Made by a program: the position numbers and the translations under genes. A stretch of 64,000 nucleotides of DNA from Eulemur rufifrons (taxonomy: Eukaryota > Chordata > Mammalia > Primates > Lemuridae), in the NCBI RefSeq assembly GCF_041146395.1, contig NC_090989.1, forward strand, positions 251,958,843-252,022,842, given 5' to 3'. This document shows, piece by piece, positions 28,273-44,029 of this stretch (position 1 is its first letter; each line of letters begins with the position of its first letter). The notes below the pieces were generated by a model. That model saw only the letters and a program-made list of their open reading frames with translations. It was not told the origin of the DNA and did not search any database.

Positions 28273-28769
28273 ACAGCATTTTCTACCACCTCTAGCGGGA
28301 CATAGCTAGAGTTCCTATCAAACAGGACCTGACACATAGGAGCCCCTCAAAAACCACAGTAATGTACCAATACCTGAGTTCGGAAGGCGGTTGCCTCCCT
28401 TCTAGAAGGTTGCAGCCTGTCCCGTCTGCACAAGGCCTCACCACGGCTCAGCCTCCAGAGATGCCGTCCTGGGTCTACAGGGCAGGTTCAGCTTCTGCCC
28501 CTCAGGACTCCGTCTCACCTGTGGCCACTGACACTCTGCCCCGATGGGCCTTTTCTGGGGCTCCCACCCCTCATTCCCACCGGCTCACCACAAACACTGT
28601 GGCCAACAGCTCCCTTCATCTTCTGGGAAACGATTCCCCTGGGATTGTAGGCATCATCCCTCCTGTGGATGGCGCTGCAGGAGAATTTGAAAAACTGACC
28701 CCTAGGGAGGGGAGCCTCCATGAGATCTCACTGTCCTTCTGACCAGTCCCGCCATTTCCAGCACACTGG
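28273..28769. other. Sequence upstream of the orphan CpG island
   Basis: Moderately GC-rich unique sequence. It includes a TTCTAGAA palindrome (28400-28407) that could be part of an HSE. A 126-codon open frame (28362-28742) has no family resemblance. Confidence 0.4.
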
Positions 28770-29200
28770 GCCTCGCGGGGACACTGGACAAGATCGTTCC
28801 AAGCCCACGTGGCAACTGGAGCCGGGCCGCTCGCTGGTCGGGCCCCTAACTCTGCATCCGAGAACTGGCGAGTTGGGCAGCTAAGAAGGCAGAGGCTGTG
28901 GCCCGCGTCCGCGCTCGGAGGCTCTGCAGCGGGTCCCAGACACAGCCGCCCGGGAGCCCCGGCCGGACGGTGGGACGAGTCCCCCAGAGTGTGGGCCCCT
29001 CAGGCACCCCGCCTGAATCTCGGTTGTGAGCTTAAATGCCCAACTCTTGCCTCAAGGAAGCGAAGGAGGCTTCAGCCTCCTGAGGAGATGCCCGGTGAGG
29101 CCGTGAGACCGGCACTAGGTAGGGCTGAGGCGAGAGCCCGCAAGCGGCCCCGCCCCGAGCAGGTCCGGGAGGGGCCTCTCCCAGAAATCAGCGCGCTTAG
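28770..29200. promoter_or_regulatory. Orphan CpG-rich island
   Basis: About 430 bases, GC-rich with several dozen CpGs, in otherwise CpG-poor intergenic DNA. A donor-like CCCG|GTGAGG is at 29094/29095. No known gene starts here. It could be the promoter and first exon of a non-coding RNA, or an enhancer. The 141-codon frame (28809-29234) is compositional. Confidence 0.5.
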
Positions 29201-29670
29201 CTCTTTCATTCACCCAGAGGGTACTGAGCACTAGTCAGTTACCAAACACCAGTTGCTGAGGTTAGAACAGTGAACTGGGTGACAAGGTCCCTGCCCTCTG
29301 GAAAAACACAATTAAGCCGCAAGTTACAATCTAGTGTGGAAAGTGCTGTTAAGGGGGCGTGACCCATCCCAGCTGGGAAGAGTCAATGATGATCTCCCAG
29401 ATAGACATGTGTCACAGTAGCAGGAAGGAAGAAAATCGGATGCAATGATTTTTGATGATGCAAAGTTCCTATCTGATGGCTTCTGTGCCTCTGAGAAGTG
29501 GTCATGTGGTACATCTGCTGGGGGTGAGGGAAAAGAAGTTGAGGAAAGTGAAGGTTTGAATTGATTTTGAGTAGGATGGGTTTGCTAAGTAGGATAAGTT
29601 TACTAGGAAATACATGGCATAAGCTCCACGTTCAGGGATGTTTGTTTTGATCACCAATGTAGCCCAAGTA
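29201..29670. other. Intergenic, nothing recognised
   Basis: Unique sequence between the CpG island and the Tigger-like element. No gene supported. Confidence 0.5.
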
Positions 29671-30206
29671 CAGGTGACCCTCAGACAATGTGGGGGGTTA
29701 GAGGGACCAAACACCATGTTGTTGAAAATTCACTTTTTTTTTTTTTTTTTTTTTGAGACAGGGTGTTGCTCTGTTGCCTGGGCGATCCTTCCACCTGCCT
29801 TGGTCTCCCAAAGTGCTGGGATTACAGACATGAGCCACCGCCTCCAGCCACATATAACTTTCAACTCCCTCAAAACGTAACTACTGTTGTCCAGAAGCCT
29901 AACCAATAACATAAACAGCCAATTAACACATATTTTGTATATGTATTATATACTGTATTCTTACAATAAAGTAAGCTAGAGAAAAGAAAATGTTATTAAG
30001 AAAATCATGAGGAAGAGAAAATATATTTACTCTTCACTAAATGGAAGTGGATCATAATAAAGGTCTTCCTCCTTGTCATCTTTATGTTGAGTCGGCTGAG
30101 AAGAGAAGGGGTTGGTCTTGCTGACTCATGGGTGGCAGAGGCAGAAGAAAACCCACATATAGGTGAACACACACAGTTCAAACCCTTGTTGTTCAAGGGT
30201 CAACAG
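29671..30206 (-). mobile_element. Tigger-like (pogo/mariner) non-autonomous DNA transposon
   Basis: Ends are related inverted repeats: CAGGTGACCCTCAGACAATG at the left and, read on the opposite strand from the right, CTGTTGACCCTTGAACAACA. The element is flanked by TA dinucleotides, the mariner/pogo target. Internal text such as 'ggggttggtcttgctgactc' is typical of a Tigger MITE. It has no coding capacity and is interrupted by an Alu monomer. Confidence 0.8.
29734..29849 (-). mobile_element. Alu fragment nested in the Tigger-like element
   Basis: Antisense Alu piece with a poly-T start and one monomer's worth of sequence, internally deleted between 'tgttgcctgggc' and 'gatccttcca'. It sits inside the older DNA transposon. 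Confidence 0.85.
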
Positions 30207-33189
30207 TAGCACATAAAAGGCACTTAAGTAAGTAAATGTAACATGAATAAATGCTTTTCAAGTGATGGTAGAATTGACCACTAGTTGTAGAATATGAGTT
30301 TATGGTGACACTAACTTACTCATATATGTGATTTTATCCAATAGGGCTAAGCCATTTCCTAGATGGCAGGTCTGGCAGAGGCAGAGAGTTGAGGATTTGC
30401 CAGGTAGAAATGATGAAAGGAAAATGGACTGGTAAGTGTTTGGGACGTTGATTAATGATGGACCATGACATCTCATGGAGAGAGAAGAAACGAAGGCAAG
30501 AGGTTGCTCATGCAGGGAGAAAGTGAAAGGATCAACAGACTGGAGGTCCTGACAAGGTTAACGAAGCAGCACCTTGAGGGCATATCTGGAGACTGAAGTC
30601 AGAGGGTGGGATGTCAGACTGAATTATTTCAGAAGGCAGATGAGGCTTAGGATGTGGCCATAGCTGGACTGGAACAGAGGTAAAGGACTCTGGGACAAAA
30701 AGATCTAAGAATTGAGAGTCTAGGTCTTAGAATGGTCTATCCTTATGGATGTTTGGGTCTCCTATAGATTTCCCCCTCTTCAAGATCCCTGCTCTGGACC
30801 CCATCCAACCCTTATCCTCAGCCTTCAGAGAATCTGCATTTACACTTCAACTTACGCTTCAGATCCTAAAAGGGCAGTGGCATAACTCTGGGTCAGAAAA
30901 CAGAATGGGGAAGAAGAAAGGGCTGTAGTGGACATCTGTTTTGTTTTATTTCGTCTTGATATCAGCATTTATACACCTTTCTGGAAATAGTATCTCTATG
31001 TTCTCTGGAGGAACTATCATAACCCCACTTCTTCAGTCTCAGTCCATATGCAGGTAGAGTAGTCTTCCTTCCACACCCTTAGTCCAAGGGTGTGTATGTG
31101 GCTCAGGCCTGTCAGAAGAGGGATTCATGTCAATACTTCAGTGGGTAGTTCAGGGATGGATATGTAACCCATTAAAGCCCATAAGGCACAACGAGACTTT
31201 TACAGGAACTGTTGTCAGAGTGACAGATTTTCAGCTTCACTTGAATCTGCTACCATGCAAGACTTAAGAATGAAGTCAGCACAGAAGACGGAGCTAAGAA
31301 ATGGACACTGAATCCTGGTAACATTGAATTAAGTCCCCACATCAACCCTACTACCTGAAGTCAGCCCTATTCCTGCACTGTGCACTTAGTCCCATTTTGT
31401 TTATGTCTGTTGGATTGTATTTTCTGTCACTTATATCCAAGTGATTTCTCACTATTCAAGAGGATAGACACAAACACTCTCAATGCCTCAGTTTCCTCCT
31501 TACATAAAAGGACACCTCCTTCAAAGAGTTGTAAAGATTAAATGAGATATGTAAGAATACAGCAAGAAGGTACCTGTCTGCAAACCAGGAAAAGGGCCCT
31601 CACCAGGAACCAAATTGTCTGGCACTTTGATCCTGGACTTCTCAGCCTCCAGAATTAGGAGAAACAAATGTTTGTTGTTTAAGCAAAAAAAGATTAAATG
31701 GGATAACAGATACTAGAGTATAATTTTTTTCACATCACTGAAGAGCAAAAATCATCACATTACTTATTTTTTGTAAATTAAATTAAAGCTGTCTCAAAAC
31801 CCCCATTTAATAGGGTTGGAAGACAACCAACATCAATCATTTATTGGGTCCTTTTTCCCTCTTTAGCATGGTACACACTGACAAAAAAAAAAGAAAGAAA
31901 AAAAAAAAGAAAAACCAAAACACTTCGAAAAGAGCCTCTGGTCTTCAGTTGTTGTCCCTGGGATGCCCATTGTCTAAACTCATATGGTCCATTCAAAGGC
32001 AGGTGGTTTCACAGCATTTCTGCCAAGTATGAAAACCAGCATTTTTTGCTGCAGTTCCCAAGACTACATGTTAGATGTTTAGTCCCCCAGCCATTAAATC
32101 ACCTCTCCCCATCAGCAGTCCTACTGCCACCTAGAGGAATTCTGTACAGACCCACACATATAACCCATCACTACATCTCGTTTCTGAAGTCCCTGGGCCC
32201 ACTGCTATCCTTGGGTAACTTCTCTTCTTCCAATTCAACACCTCCTCCATCTTCTCCTTTTCAAGAACACTCAGTTAAATTAAATTCCGTTCCCACACAA
32301 GAACCCGGATAAAGCAGGTAGAACAGGTGTTTTTCTACTTTGCTTTGGGACCAGAAAACACAAAACTCACTAACAATCCCATGGAACAAGAAACCCAGAA
32401 TTCCTGGAAGAAAGGAGAGCAAAGTTACCTTTTATCCTACTGGGTGTCTCCTCTGGCAAGGAGTAGGAGATAGAAATTAATAATTTGGTACATGATCTTG
32501 CCATAAATGTAAATTAACAAGCCCAGAATAGTATGCAGTATTACCTTCTGTTTCCCATCAGGACTTAATTTACCTTCTTTATCCAGAGGTTGCAAACTCA
32601 AATACCAGGCAGTAATATCAATGAATAAAAATGGACAGGTCTAAGAAAACAAAATCATAGGCACAATAATAAACAGCAACTAGCCTTCAGTCTTGGCATT
32701 AACTATAAAGAACATGGAGAGGACTACAGTGAACCGGAGAGCACATGTCCATTCCAAAGGGAGCAAATGCTACTTAGCTCCAAACAGCCTCTACTTTGTG
32801 GGAATGCAAGCCCAGTGTTGCCAGATTTGAGGTGGACATATTGATTATTATGTATAACCTACTGATTTACAATATTGGCTATTCATTCAAGTTTTTTTAA
32901 AAAAGCACTGTTGGCCACATTGTCTGGGTCAAATGTTACATATCAGTAGGTCATCTTTATGCCTTTCAATGGTTTCAGCTGCTACGTAATATGCTGCTAG
33001 ATGTCAAATTTACATCTTCCCCCCCAGACTGCTCTCCCAAGCTTCAGATCCATGTATCTAAGCATCTCTTGCCTAGCTTTACCTTGAGGCATTATAGGAA
33101 GCTAAAATGGAACCCATCACCCCACCACCACAATCCTAAATTGGTTCCTAGGTCTATGTTCCCTATCTCAGTGAAATAGCACCAGTACA
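30207..33189. other. Intergenic, old repeat remnants, no gene
   Basis: No gene supported. Stretches at about 31030-31700 carry phrases common in very old LTR or L1 3' ends ('gaatgaagtcagcacagaag', 'cagaattaggagaaacaaat') but were not assigned. A/AAG-rich simple repeat at about 31880-31920. Contains the CTCF-like motif at 32124-32137. Confidence 0.45.
32124..32137 (-). promoter_or_regulatory. CTCF-like motif (one mismatch)
   Basis: Minus strand CCTCTAGGTGGCAG fits CCASYAGRKGGCRS except at position 3. It lies 2.7 kb upstream of SPATA31G1. Confidence 0.45.
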
Positions 33190-33985
33190 AATCCAGTTTC
33201 CCAAGTCAGAAACCTTGGAGTCATTCTCAACTTCCTCTCTCCCCCACCCCATCCCCTTGGTAACCAAGTCTTATCAATTATATTTCTGGAATTCTATTTG
33301 CATCTATTATTCTCCATTCCTGCCATCACTACCTTGGTTCAGGCCTCATTTTTTATTTTGCTTTAACTAAAGCAAGAGTCTCTCTTGCCCTCACTACAGC
33401 TACAGTGTTATATTTCCAAGACACAAACTTGATCTTGTCCCTTCCCTATTTAAAAGTCTTCAATGGTTTCCCACCACCTTCAGGACAAATTTCCAACTTC
33501 TTATCCTGGTATTTAGGGCCCTTTGTGATCTTGTCTTTCTAGGTTCACCTCCTACCACTTCCCCAGCTCCCCCGCAATGCTACAGCCAAACTGAAATACT
33601 TTCATTTCCATAATGGGACATGCTTTCCCTGCCATAGCACCTTTACGCAGGCTGTTCATATTGCTTCATTGTCCTTCTCTCACTCCCTACACTAACCATA
33701 TCCTCATTTTCTTGGTTCCTCAAACCAAGCATTAATCATCTCTTCTGGGAAGCACCTCCCAACAAGCAACCCTCTTCTCCAGGCTGGCAGATATCTGTTT
33801 TCTGCACCCACAGTAGCCTGGGCATATCTCTATTTTCATTGTCTATTACTTCACTATTTACCCCTCGGAAATGGGACCTACTTCAGTGCGGAGATTGTGT
33901 CTTAACTTTGTTGCCTCAAGACTGAGCACAATATCTGATCTGTAACAGGCACTCAATAAATGTATATTGCAAGAATGATTCAATC
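33190..33985 (+). mobile_element. LINE-2 (L2) 3' fragment
   Basis: Runs through L2 landmarks in order: 'aagtcttcaatggtttccca', 'tagggccctttgtgatcttg', 'tcctaccacttccccagctc', 'gcacctcccaacaa', 'gggacctacttcagtgcgga', and the end 'caggcactcaataaatgt'. It is sense, diverged and non-coding. Confidence 0.85.
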
Positions 33986-34439
33986 AATCTAGTCCAACTC
34001 ATGGTGCCAATGGAGAAACCTCTTTTGGTTTCTCAGGATCATGTGACCAGCCAGTGCCATTCAGTGACAGCTAGAGAACCCAAGTCTACTCACTTTCAGC
34101 TCGGCACACTTTCTACCAGACTAAGTTGAACTTTGATATGGGGCAAGAGGAGTGTTAAATCGTACTGGGAAGGCAGGGATTGAAGTTTGGCCCTGAAAGA
34201 AAGGGTTGACATGGAACAGAGTGATGGTTTTAGGGGAAAGTGGAGCAAATGAAGAGAAATGGTCAAGCACATTTGATTTACTTGTCATCCTTAACATGAA
34301 TGCTCAAAAGATCTCAGCCAATCTCAGTCAACTGTCAAAGAAAACAGTTCACAGCTAACACGAGCATAAAAAAGAGGAGATAGACCCCACCTATTAAACA
34401 TAGAATGAAGTTTGTATCAGAAACTTTAAAAGAAATAAA

Positions 34440-34670
34440 TTTTTAACATAGCATACACTATGTACCAGGTATTATTCTAAGCAAATACGTTTATTCATTT
34501 AACCCTCAAAACAATTTATGTGGTAATATTACCCCATTTTATAGATAAGAAAATTGAGGCACTGAAAGATTAAGTAGTTTGAGGTTTCACAGGTAGGAAG
34601 TGGCAGAGCTAGGATTTGAATAAGGCAGTCCAATGCTACAATCCATGCCCTAACCACAGTGCCTAAAGCA
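34440..34670 (+). repeat. MIR SINE
   Basis: Shows 'actatgtaccaggtattatt', 'taaccctcaaaacaatttat', 'ccccattttatagataagaa' and 'ggtaggaagtggcagagcta' in MIR order. It ends about 190 bases before the SPATA31G1 start. Confidence 0.85.
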
Positions 34671-34837
34671 TAATTCCAACCTTGGCAATCAAGACAAAAG
34701 TGGATCACCCAGATTTCACTGTATGAAGTATGAGCTGTGATTTTCGGTCCTACATGCAGGGAGAAGGCTGTTAGCTCTGAACCCATGTGGGGGATGGGAG
34801 TTCTTTGTTCTGTGATGCAGTGATGACCTCAGGGTAA

Positions 34838-38929
<4,092 letters not shown>

Positions 38930-39012
38930 AAGGCTGGTAGTACTGGCACTTACTACCCCAAGACTGGAAGCCAAGCCAGGTAGAGGGTGGGGAGATAAGC
39001 AGAGGAAACCCT

Positions 39013-39018
39013 AATAAA
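39013..39018 (+). terminator. SPATA31G1: AATAAA poly(A) signal of SPATA31G1
   Basis: Canonical hexamer 84 bases after the stop codon. It gives a short 3'UTR (38930 to about 39035). Confidence 0.8.
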
Positions 39019-39039
39019 CTAGCCGAACTAGACAAATTC

Positions 39040-39540
39040 CACTCATGTCTTCTTTGGAGTCTAGGGTACTGGGAAAGTCAGTTCCCCTTCTGCTGCAGTT
39101 TCCCTCTGGATGAAGTCCTAGAAGTAGAGAGCTCAGGATTCTGAAAGTTTAGTTTTCTTTTATAGATATTCACAGATAATCACATCTGGAGTCTACACAT
39201 CCCTACTGACAGGGAGCAGAGCCCAATACTGCCCTTGAGAGGGAAAGACTTCACAGCATGTGAACAGAAAAATATATCCATTCACCTGAGCACAAGTAGT
39301 CTGGGTCTAGGCAGCTGTTCTTCGTCCTTGGGTATGGTTCCCTTCTTCACCCACCTGACCCACAAGTTCTGCATATTATCTTTCTGACCATTCCTTCTTA
39401 GCCATCTGCTCTTTTCTCTTTGTGGGTTGGCTCATCCATCCCCAAGGCCAGGAAAACAGGTGCCTTTCCATATGTTTAGTAACCATTTGGATTTCCTCTA
39501 TAATCTGCCTGTTATATCCTTTATCCTGTTTGTTGGGTAT
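39040..39540. other. Intergenic, nothing recognised
   Basis: Unique sequence downstream of SPATA31G1. No gene supported. Confidence 0.5.
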
Positions 39541-40305
39541 TAGTTTCCTGCTATAACAAATTACCACAAAACACAAATTTATTTTGTCAGAAGTCTGACA
39601 CCAGACTCACAGAGCTAAAACCAAGGGGTTGGCAGGGCTGCATTTCTTTCTCTAGGCTCTGTGTAGGATTCACTCCTTGCCTTTCCTAGTTTCTAAAGGC
39701 TGCCCACATTCCTTGGCTACTGGCCCCCTTCCTCCATCTTCAAAGCTAGCAAAGGTAAGTGAAAGGTCTTCTCACATTGCATCACTCTGACCTCTTTTGC
39801 CTTCCTTTTCTGCTTTTTTTTTCTTTTTTAGAGACAAGGTCTTACTCTGTCAGCAAGGCTGGAGTGTAGTAGCCCAATTATAACTCACTGTATCCTCAAA
39901 CTAACTGAGCTCAAGCAATCCTCCTGCCTTAGCCTCCCAAGTAGCTGGAACTACAGGCATGCACCACCACACCTGGCTAATTTTTTTTTATGTTTTGTAG
40001 AGATGGGATCTTACTATGTTACTCTCAAATTCCTGAGTTCAAGCAATCCACCTGCCTCAGCCTCCCAAAGTGCTGGGATTACAGGCCTGAGACACCGCAC
40101 ACTGCCCCTCTTCCACTTTTAAGGACCCTTGTGATTACACTGGGCCCACCTGGATAATCCAGGACATTTTCCCTATCTATCTTAAAGTCAGTTGATTAGC
40201 AAACTTAATTCATATGCAACCTTAATTCTCCTTTTCCATGTAAAATAGTATATACACAGGTTCCAGGGATTAGGATGTGGGCATCTTGGAGGCCCATTAT
40301 CCTGA
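39541..40305 (-). repeat. Old retroelement split by an Alu
   Basis: Text such as 'tagtttcctgctataacaaa', 'acaaatttattttgtcagaa' and later 'gggcatcttggaggcccatt' is a very common old mammalian LTR/LINE-type repeat in partial form. The family was not pinned down. The Alu at 39814-40107 interrupts it. Confidence 0.45.
39814..40107 (-). mobile_element. Alu, antisense
   Basis: Poly-T start, 'gagacaaggtcttactctgt', both monomers, and 'gtgctgggattacaggcctg' near the end. Confidence 0.9.
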
Positions 40306-40307
40306 GT

Positions 40308-40942
40308 ACCAGAGATATTAACTCAACCTGCTAGGTATGTTGCAAATATTTTCTCCCAATCTGTAGCATATTGTCTAATTTTGTTTATGGTAACTTTTAC
40401 TGTACCAAAGTTCAAAATTTTTATGTAGTTAAATCTACCAACATTTTAGTTTATAGCTCTATGCACTTTCTTCTGGAACTTTTAAAGCTTTATATATTTA
40501 TATTTAGATTGCTAATATAATTTTTATGGTATAAGGTAAGAATCTAACTCCCTCTCTGCAAATGATGTCCAATTTACCAATACCATTTTTAAAAACTAGA
40601 ATGCATCATCTCATATTCAACTTGTCCAAAAACCTACTCATTTTTCCCTTAACCTTTTCCTCCAATGTGCCCATTCCTATCAAAAGACATCACATCCACC
40701 TAAGCCAGAAACCTGTCATCCTTGATTCCTCCCACATCTAATCCATCATCACGGCTTGTCAATGATACCTATGAAATGTATTTCAAATCCATCTTCACCC
40801 CCCTCTCCATCTTCACCATCCCTGTCTTAGTCCAAACATCATTTCTGACTACATTGGTTGTCCTATTCCTTCTAATTCATCCTCTACATGGCCACAATTC
40901 TCTGAAGGTCAACTGACCCGATCTGTTCAACAAGTGTCATAG
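40308..40942. other. Intergenic, L1-like A/T-rich text, no gene
   Basis: The segment around 40320-40520 ('tttgttgcaaatattttctc'-like phrases, 'tagtttatagctctatgcac') is suggestive of an old L1 ORF-distal fragment in antisense, not firmly assigned. The rest is unique sequence. Confidence 0.35.
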
Positions 40943-40957
40943 AAGTTTGAGTAAAAC

Positions 40958-41243
40958 GCCAGGCACAGTGGTATATGCCTATAGTTCCAGCTACTCAGGA
41001 GACAGGAGGATTGCTTAAGTACAAGAGTTCTGGGCTATGCTGACTGGGTGTCCGCACTAAGTTCAGCATCAATATGGTGACCTCCTGGGAGTAGGGGACC
41101 ACCAGGTTGCCTGAGGGGTAAACCAGCCCGGGTTGGAAAAAGAGCATGTCAAAACGTCCATGCAGATCAGTAGTGGGATAGTGTCTGTGAAGAGCCACTA
41201 CACTCCAGCCTGGGCAACATAAGACCATCTATTATTTAAAAAA
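40958..41243 (+). pseudogene. 7SL (SRP) RNA retropseudogene
   Basis: Starts gccaggcacagtgg and, unlike Alu, continues into the 7SL S-domain: 'gggtgtccgcactaagttca', 'gcatcaatatggtgacctcc', 'gggaccaccaggttgcct', 'gatcagtagtgggatag'. It ends with the Alu-domain 3' text and a short A-rich tail. A 12-bp target-site duplication AAGTTTGAGTAA flanks it (40943-40954 and 41244-41255). It carries many substitutions and small deletions, so it is a LINE-mobilised copy, not the functional SRP RNA gene. Confidence 0.92.
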
Positions 41244-41255
41244 AAGTTTGAGTAA

Positions 41256-41515
41256 TAGAACCTAACAGATGCAACTTGTAATCTGAGATTGAATGTTGGT
41301 TTGATCAAAATAGCTGTGAATGACATTTGGGTCACTTGGGAAACTCTGAATATGGTATGGCTATTTGGTTCCTAACCTCCAGAAAATTTACTGAAAGGGA
41401 AAGATTATTGACCAAAAAAAAAGTTATAAAGCAGTATGATCTCCATTTGGTTTTAAAAACATCACATGTATAGAAACACATATTTATACACATACACAGA
41501 AAAACATCCAGATAG
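41256..41515. other. Spacer between 7SL pseudogene and L1 end
   Basis: No gene. A-run at 41415-41425; possibly an older part of the neighbouring L1. Confidence 0.4.
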
Positions 41516-42146
41516 GACTGTAAACTAGTACAACCTCTATGGAAAGTAATACGGAGATACCTCAAAGAGCTACAAGTAGAACTACCATTTGATTCAGCAA
41601 TCCCATTACTGGGCCTCCACCCAAAGTAAAAAAAAAGACATTCCATGAAAAAGACATCTCCACTAGAATGTTTATAGCAGCACAATTCACAATTGCAAAG
41701 ATGTGGAAACAACCCAAGTGCCCATCAATACATGAGTGGATTAATAAAATGTGGTAGATGTATACCATGGAGTTCTACCCAGCCACAAAAAACAATGGTG
41801 ATCTAGCACCTCTTGTATTATCCTGGATAGAGCTGGAACCCATTCTACTAAGTGAAGTATCATAAGAATGGAAAAACAAGCATTACATGTACTCACTATC
41901 AAAAATTGGTATTAATCAACACTTATGTGCACATACAGTAGTAACATTCGTCGGGTGTCAGGCAGGTGGGAGGGCCAGGAGGGGATAGGTATATTCACAC
42001 CTAACAGATGCAGTGCACACCGTCTGGGGGATGGTCACGCTTGAAGCTCTGACTCGGGCGGGGCAAAGGTAATATATGTAACCTAAACATTTGTACCCCC
42101 GTAATATGCTGAAATAAAAATAATAATAAATAAATAAACAAAAAAA
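41516..42146 (+). mobile_element. LINE-1 3' end, strepsirrhine type
   Basis: End of L1 ORF2 ('ctacaagtagaactaccatt', 'gcaatcccattactgggcct', 'gcacaattcacaattgcaaa', 'atgtataccatggagttcta') followed by a 3'UTR containing 'cgtctgggggatggtcacgc' and 'tgtacccccgtaatatgctg', then an A-rich tail. 5'-truncated with stop codons, so not active. This 3'UTR type is seen in lemurs/galagos rather than in human L1PA. Confidence 0.88.
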
Positions 42147-42223
42147 GAAAAAGATCCAGAAAGATAAGCACTAAAGTCATTAAGATGATAACCTCTGGTT
42201 ATTAGAAATATTATTATTTTTTA

Positions 42224-42551
<328 letters not shown>

Positions 42552-42566
42552 TTATTTTTTAAAACT

Positions 42567-42894
42567 GTGGCCCCATATGGTGGTTCACACCTGTAACACC
42601 AGCACTTTGGCAGGCCAAGGCAGGAGGATCACTTGAGACTTGGACTTTGAGTCCACCCTGGACAACACAGGGAGACCCCATTTATACAAAACATAAAAAT
42701 AAAAAAAATTAGCTGGATATGGTGGTGAATAAGCACCTGTAGTCCTAGCTATTCAAGAGGTGGCAGGATTGCTTGAGCTCAGGAGTTGGAAGTTACAGTG
42801 AGCTATGATTGTGCCACTGCACTCCAGCCTGGGACACAGAGCAAGATCCTGTCTCAAAGGAAAAAAAAAAAAAAAAGAAAAGAAAAAGAAAAAG
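42567..42894 (+). mobile_element. Alu (older)
   Basis: A second sense Alu directly downstream of the previous one, more diverged, ending in an AAAAG-type tail (42860-42894). Confidence 0.88.
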
Positions 42895-43657
42895 GAAGTG
42901 AGGTTCTGTGAGGTCAAGCCCAAATTCTCAATCCAATGCTCTTCGCACTCTACCATATACCCTCTAGTCTGTATATTTGGTTGGAAAAAACCACCCAGTC
43001 AGAAAGTACATAATGTTCCTCTCCTTCCTCTGAACTAACACTGCTATCCTGTTCCAAAGCTTTATTTAGCCCAAACCTGTCTATAGGGTCTGAGTCCAAA
43101 ACTCACCACCTGCTGGCCAAGGGCGGAACTGAAGATACCTTCCCTCCCCCACTACTATGGTCTCAAAGATAATGTACTTCTGAATTTCCACTTGATATGG
43201 GAACATTTAATGAATCTATGCTTCTCTTGATACCTTTATAAAAAATCTGGGGGAAGAGGCAAAAAATAAAAAGGAAAAGAGAAAGAAAAGAAAAATCCAA
43301 ATCCTATGTTCTTAAGTCTTTTAAAGCTCTTAGTAGGCTATAGGGCCGGGCAAGGATAAACAAACCACTTAACATTTGCCATAGGGGCAGGCAGGTAGAG
43401 AAAAAAGAAAAAAGAAAAAAAAAAAAACAAAAAAACCAACCAAAAAAAAAAAAAAAACCAAAAACCATTTGTGCCACAGTTCAGTTGAATGAATAATTGG
43501 CAGACCTGTGTTCTTCGTGGGCATTGTATGTCCACTGGACTCTCGGAGCAATTTGTAACTCATATCTTAAGCTCCAAATATATCTTAGGATGTTAGGTTT
43601 ATAATTTCCACTTTTGCTTTTGCCTCTACGGCATACTGTTGGTCCTTCATTTCATGC
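42895..43657. other. Intergenic, A-rich simple repeats, no gene
   Basis: Contains A/AAAG-rich stretches at about 43261-43297 and 43400-43470. No gene supported. Confidence 0.5.
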
Positions 43658-44029
43658 TTTTTTGAGACTGGGTCTCATCTCACTCTGTTGTCTGGGCTAG
43701 AGTGCAGTGGCGTCATCATAGCTCACTGCAACCTCAAACTCCTGGGGGCTCAAGTGATCCTTCTGCCTCAGCCTCCGGAGTAGCTGAGCCTACAGGCACA
43801 CACCACCACACCCAGCTAATTTTTCCTATTTTTAGTAGAGATGGGGTCTCGCTCTTGCTCAGGCTGGTCTTGAACTCCTGGCTCAAGCAATCCTCCCCCC
43901 TTGGCCTCCCAACTCCTGGCCTCAAGCAATCCTTCCACCTTGGCCTCCCAAATCCTGGCCTCAAGCAATCCTCCCACCTTGGCCTCCCACAGTGCTAGGA
44001 TTACAGGTGTGAGCCACTAAGCTCTGCCC
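43658..44029 (-). mobile_element. Alu with internal triplicated 39-base segment
   Basis: Antisense strepsirrhine-type Alu. Near its 5' end (in genome order the right side) a segment is present three times in tandem: 43873-43910, 43911-43949 and 43950-43988. The copies differ by a few bases. Confidence 0.9.

Noticed and set aside
28809..29234. 141-codon open frame in the orphan CpG island
   Set aside because: Composition-driven with no domain. The island itself is reported as regulatory instead.
43873..43988. Possible CRISPR-like array (three near-identical 39-mers)
   Set aside because: The copies abut without spacers and lie inside an Alu in a primate genome; simple tandem triplication.
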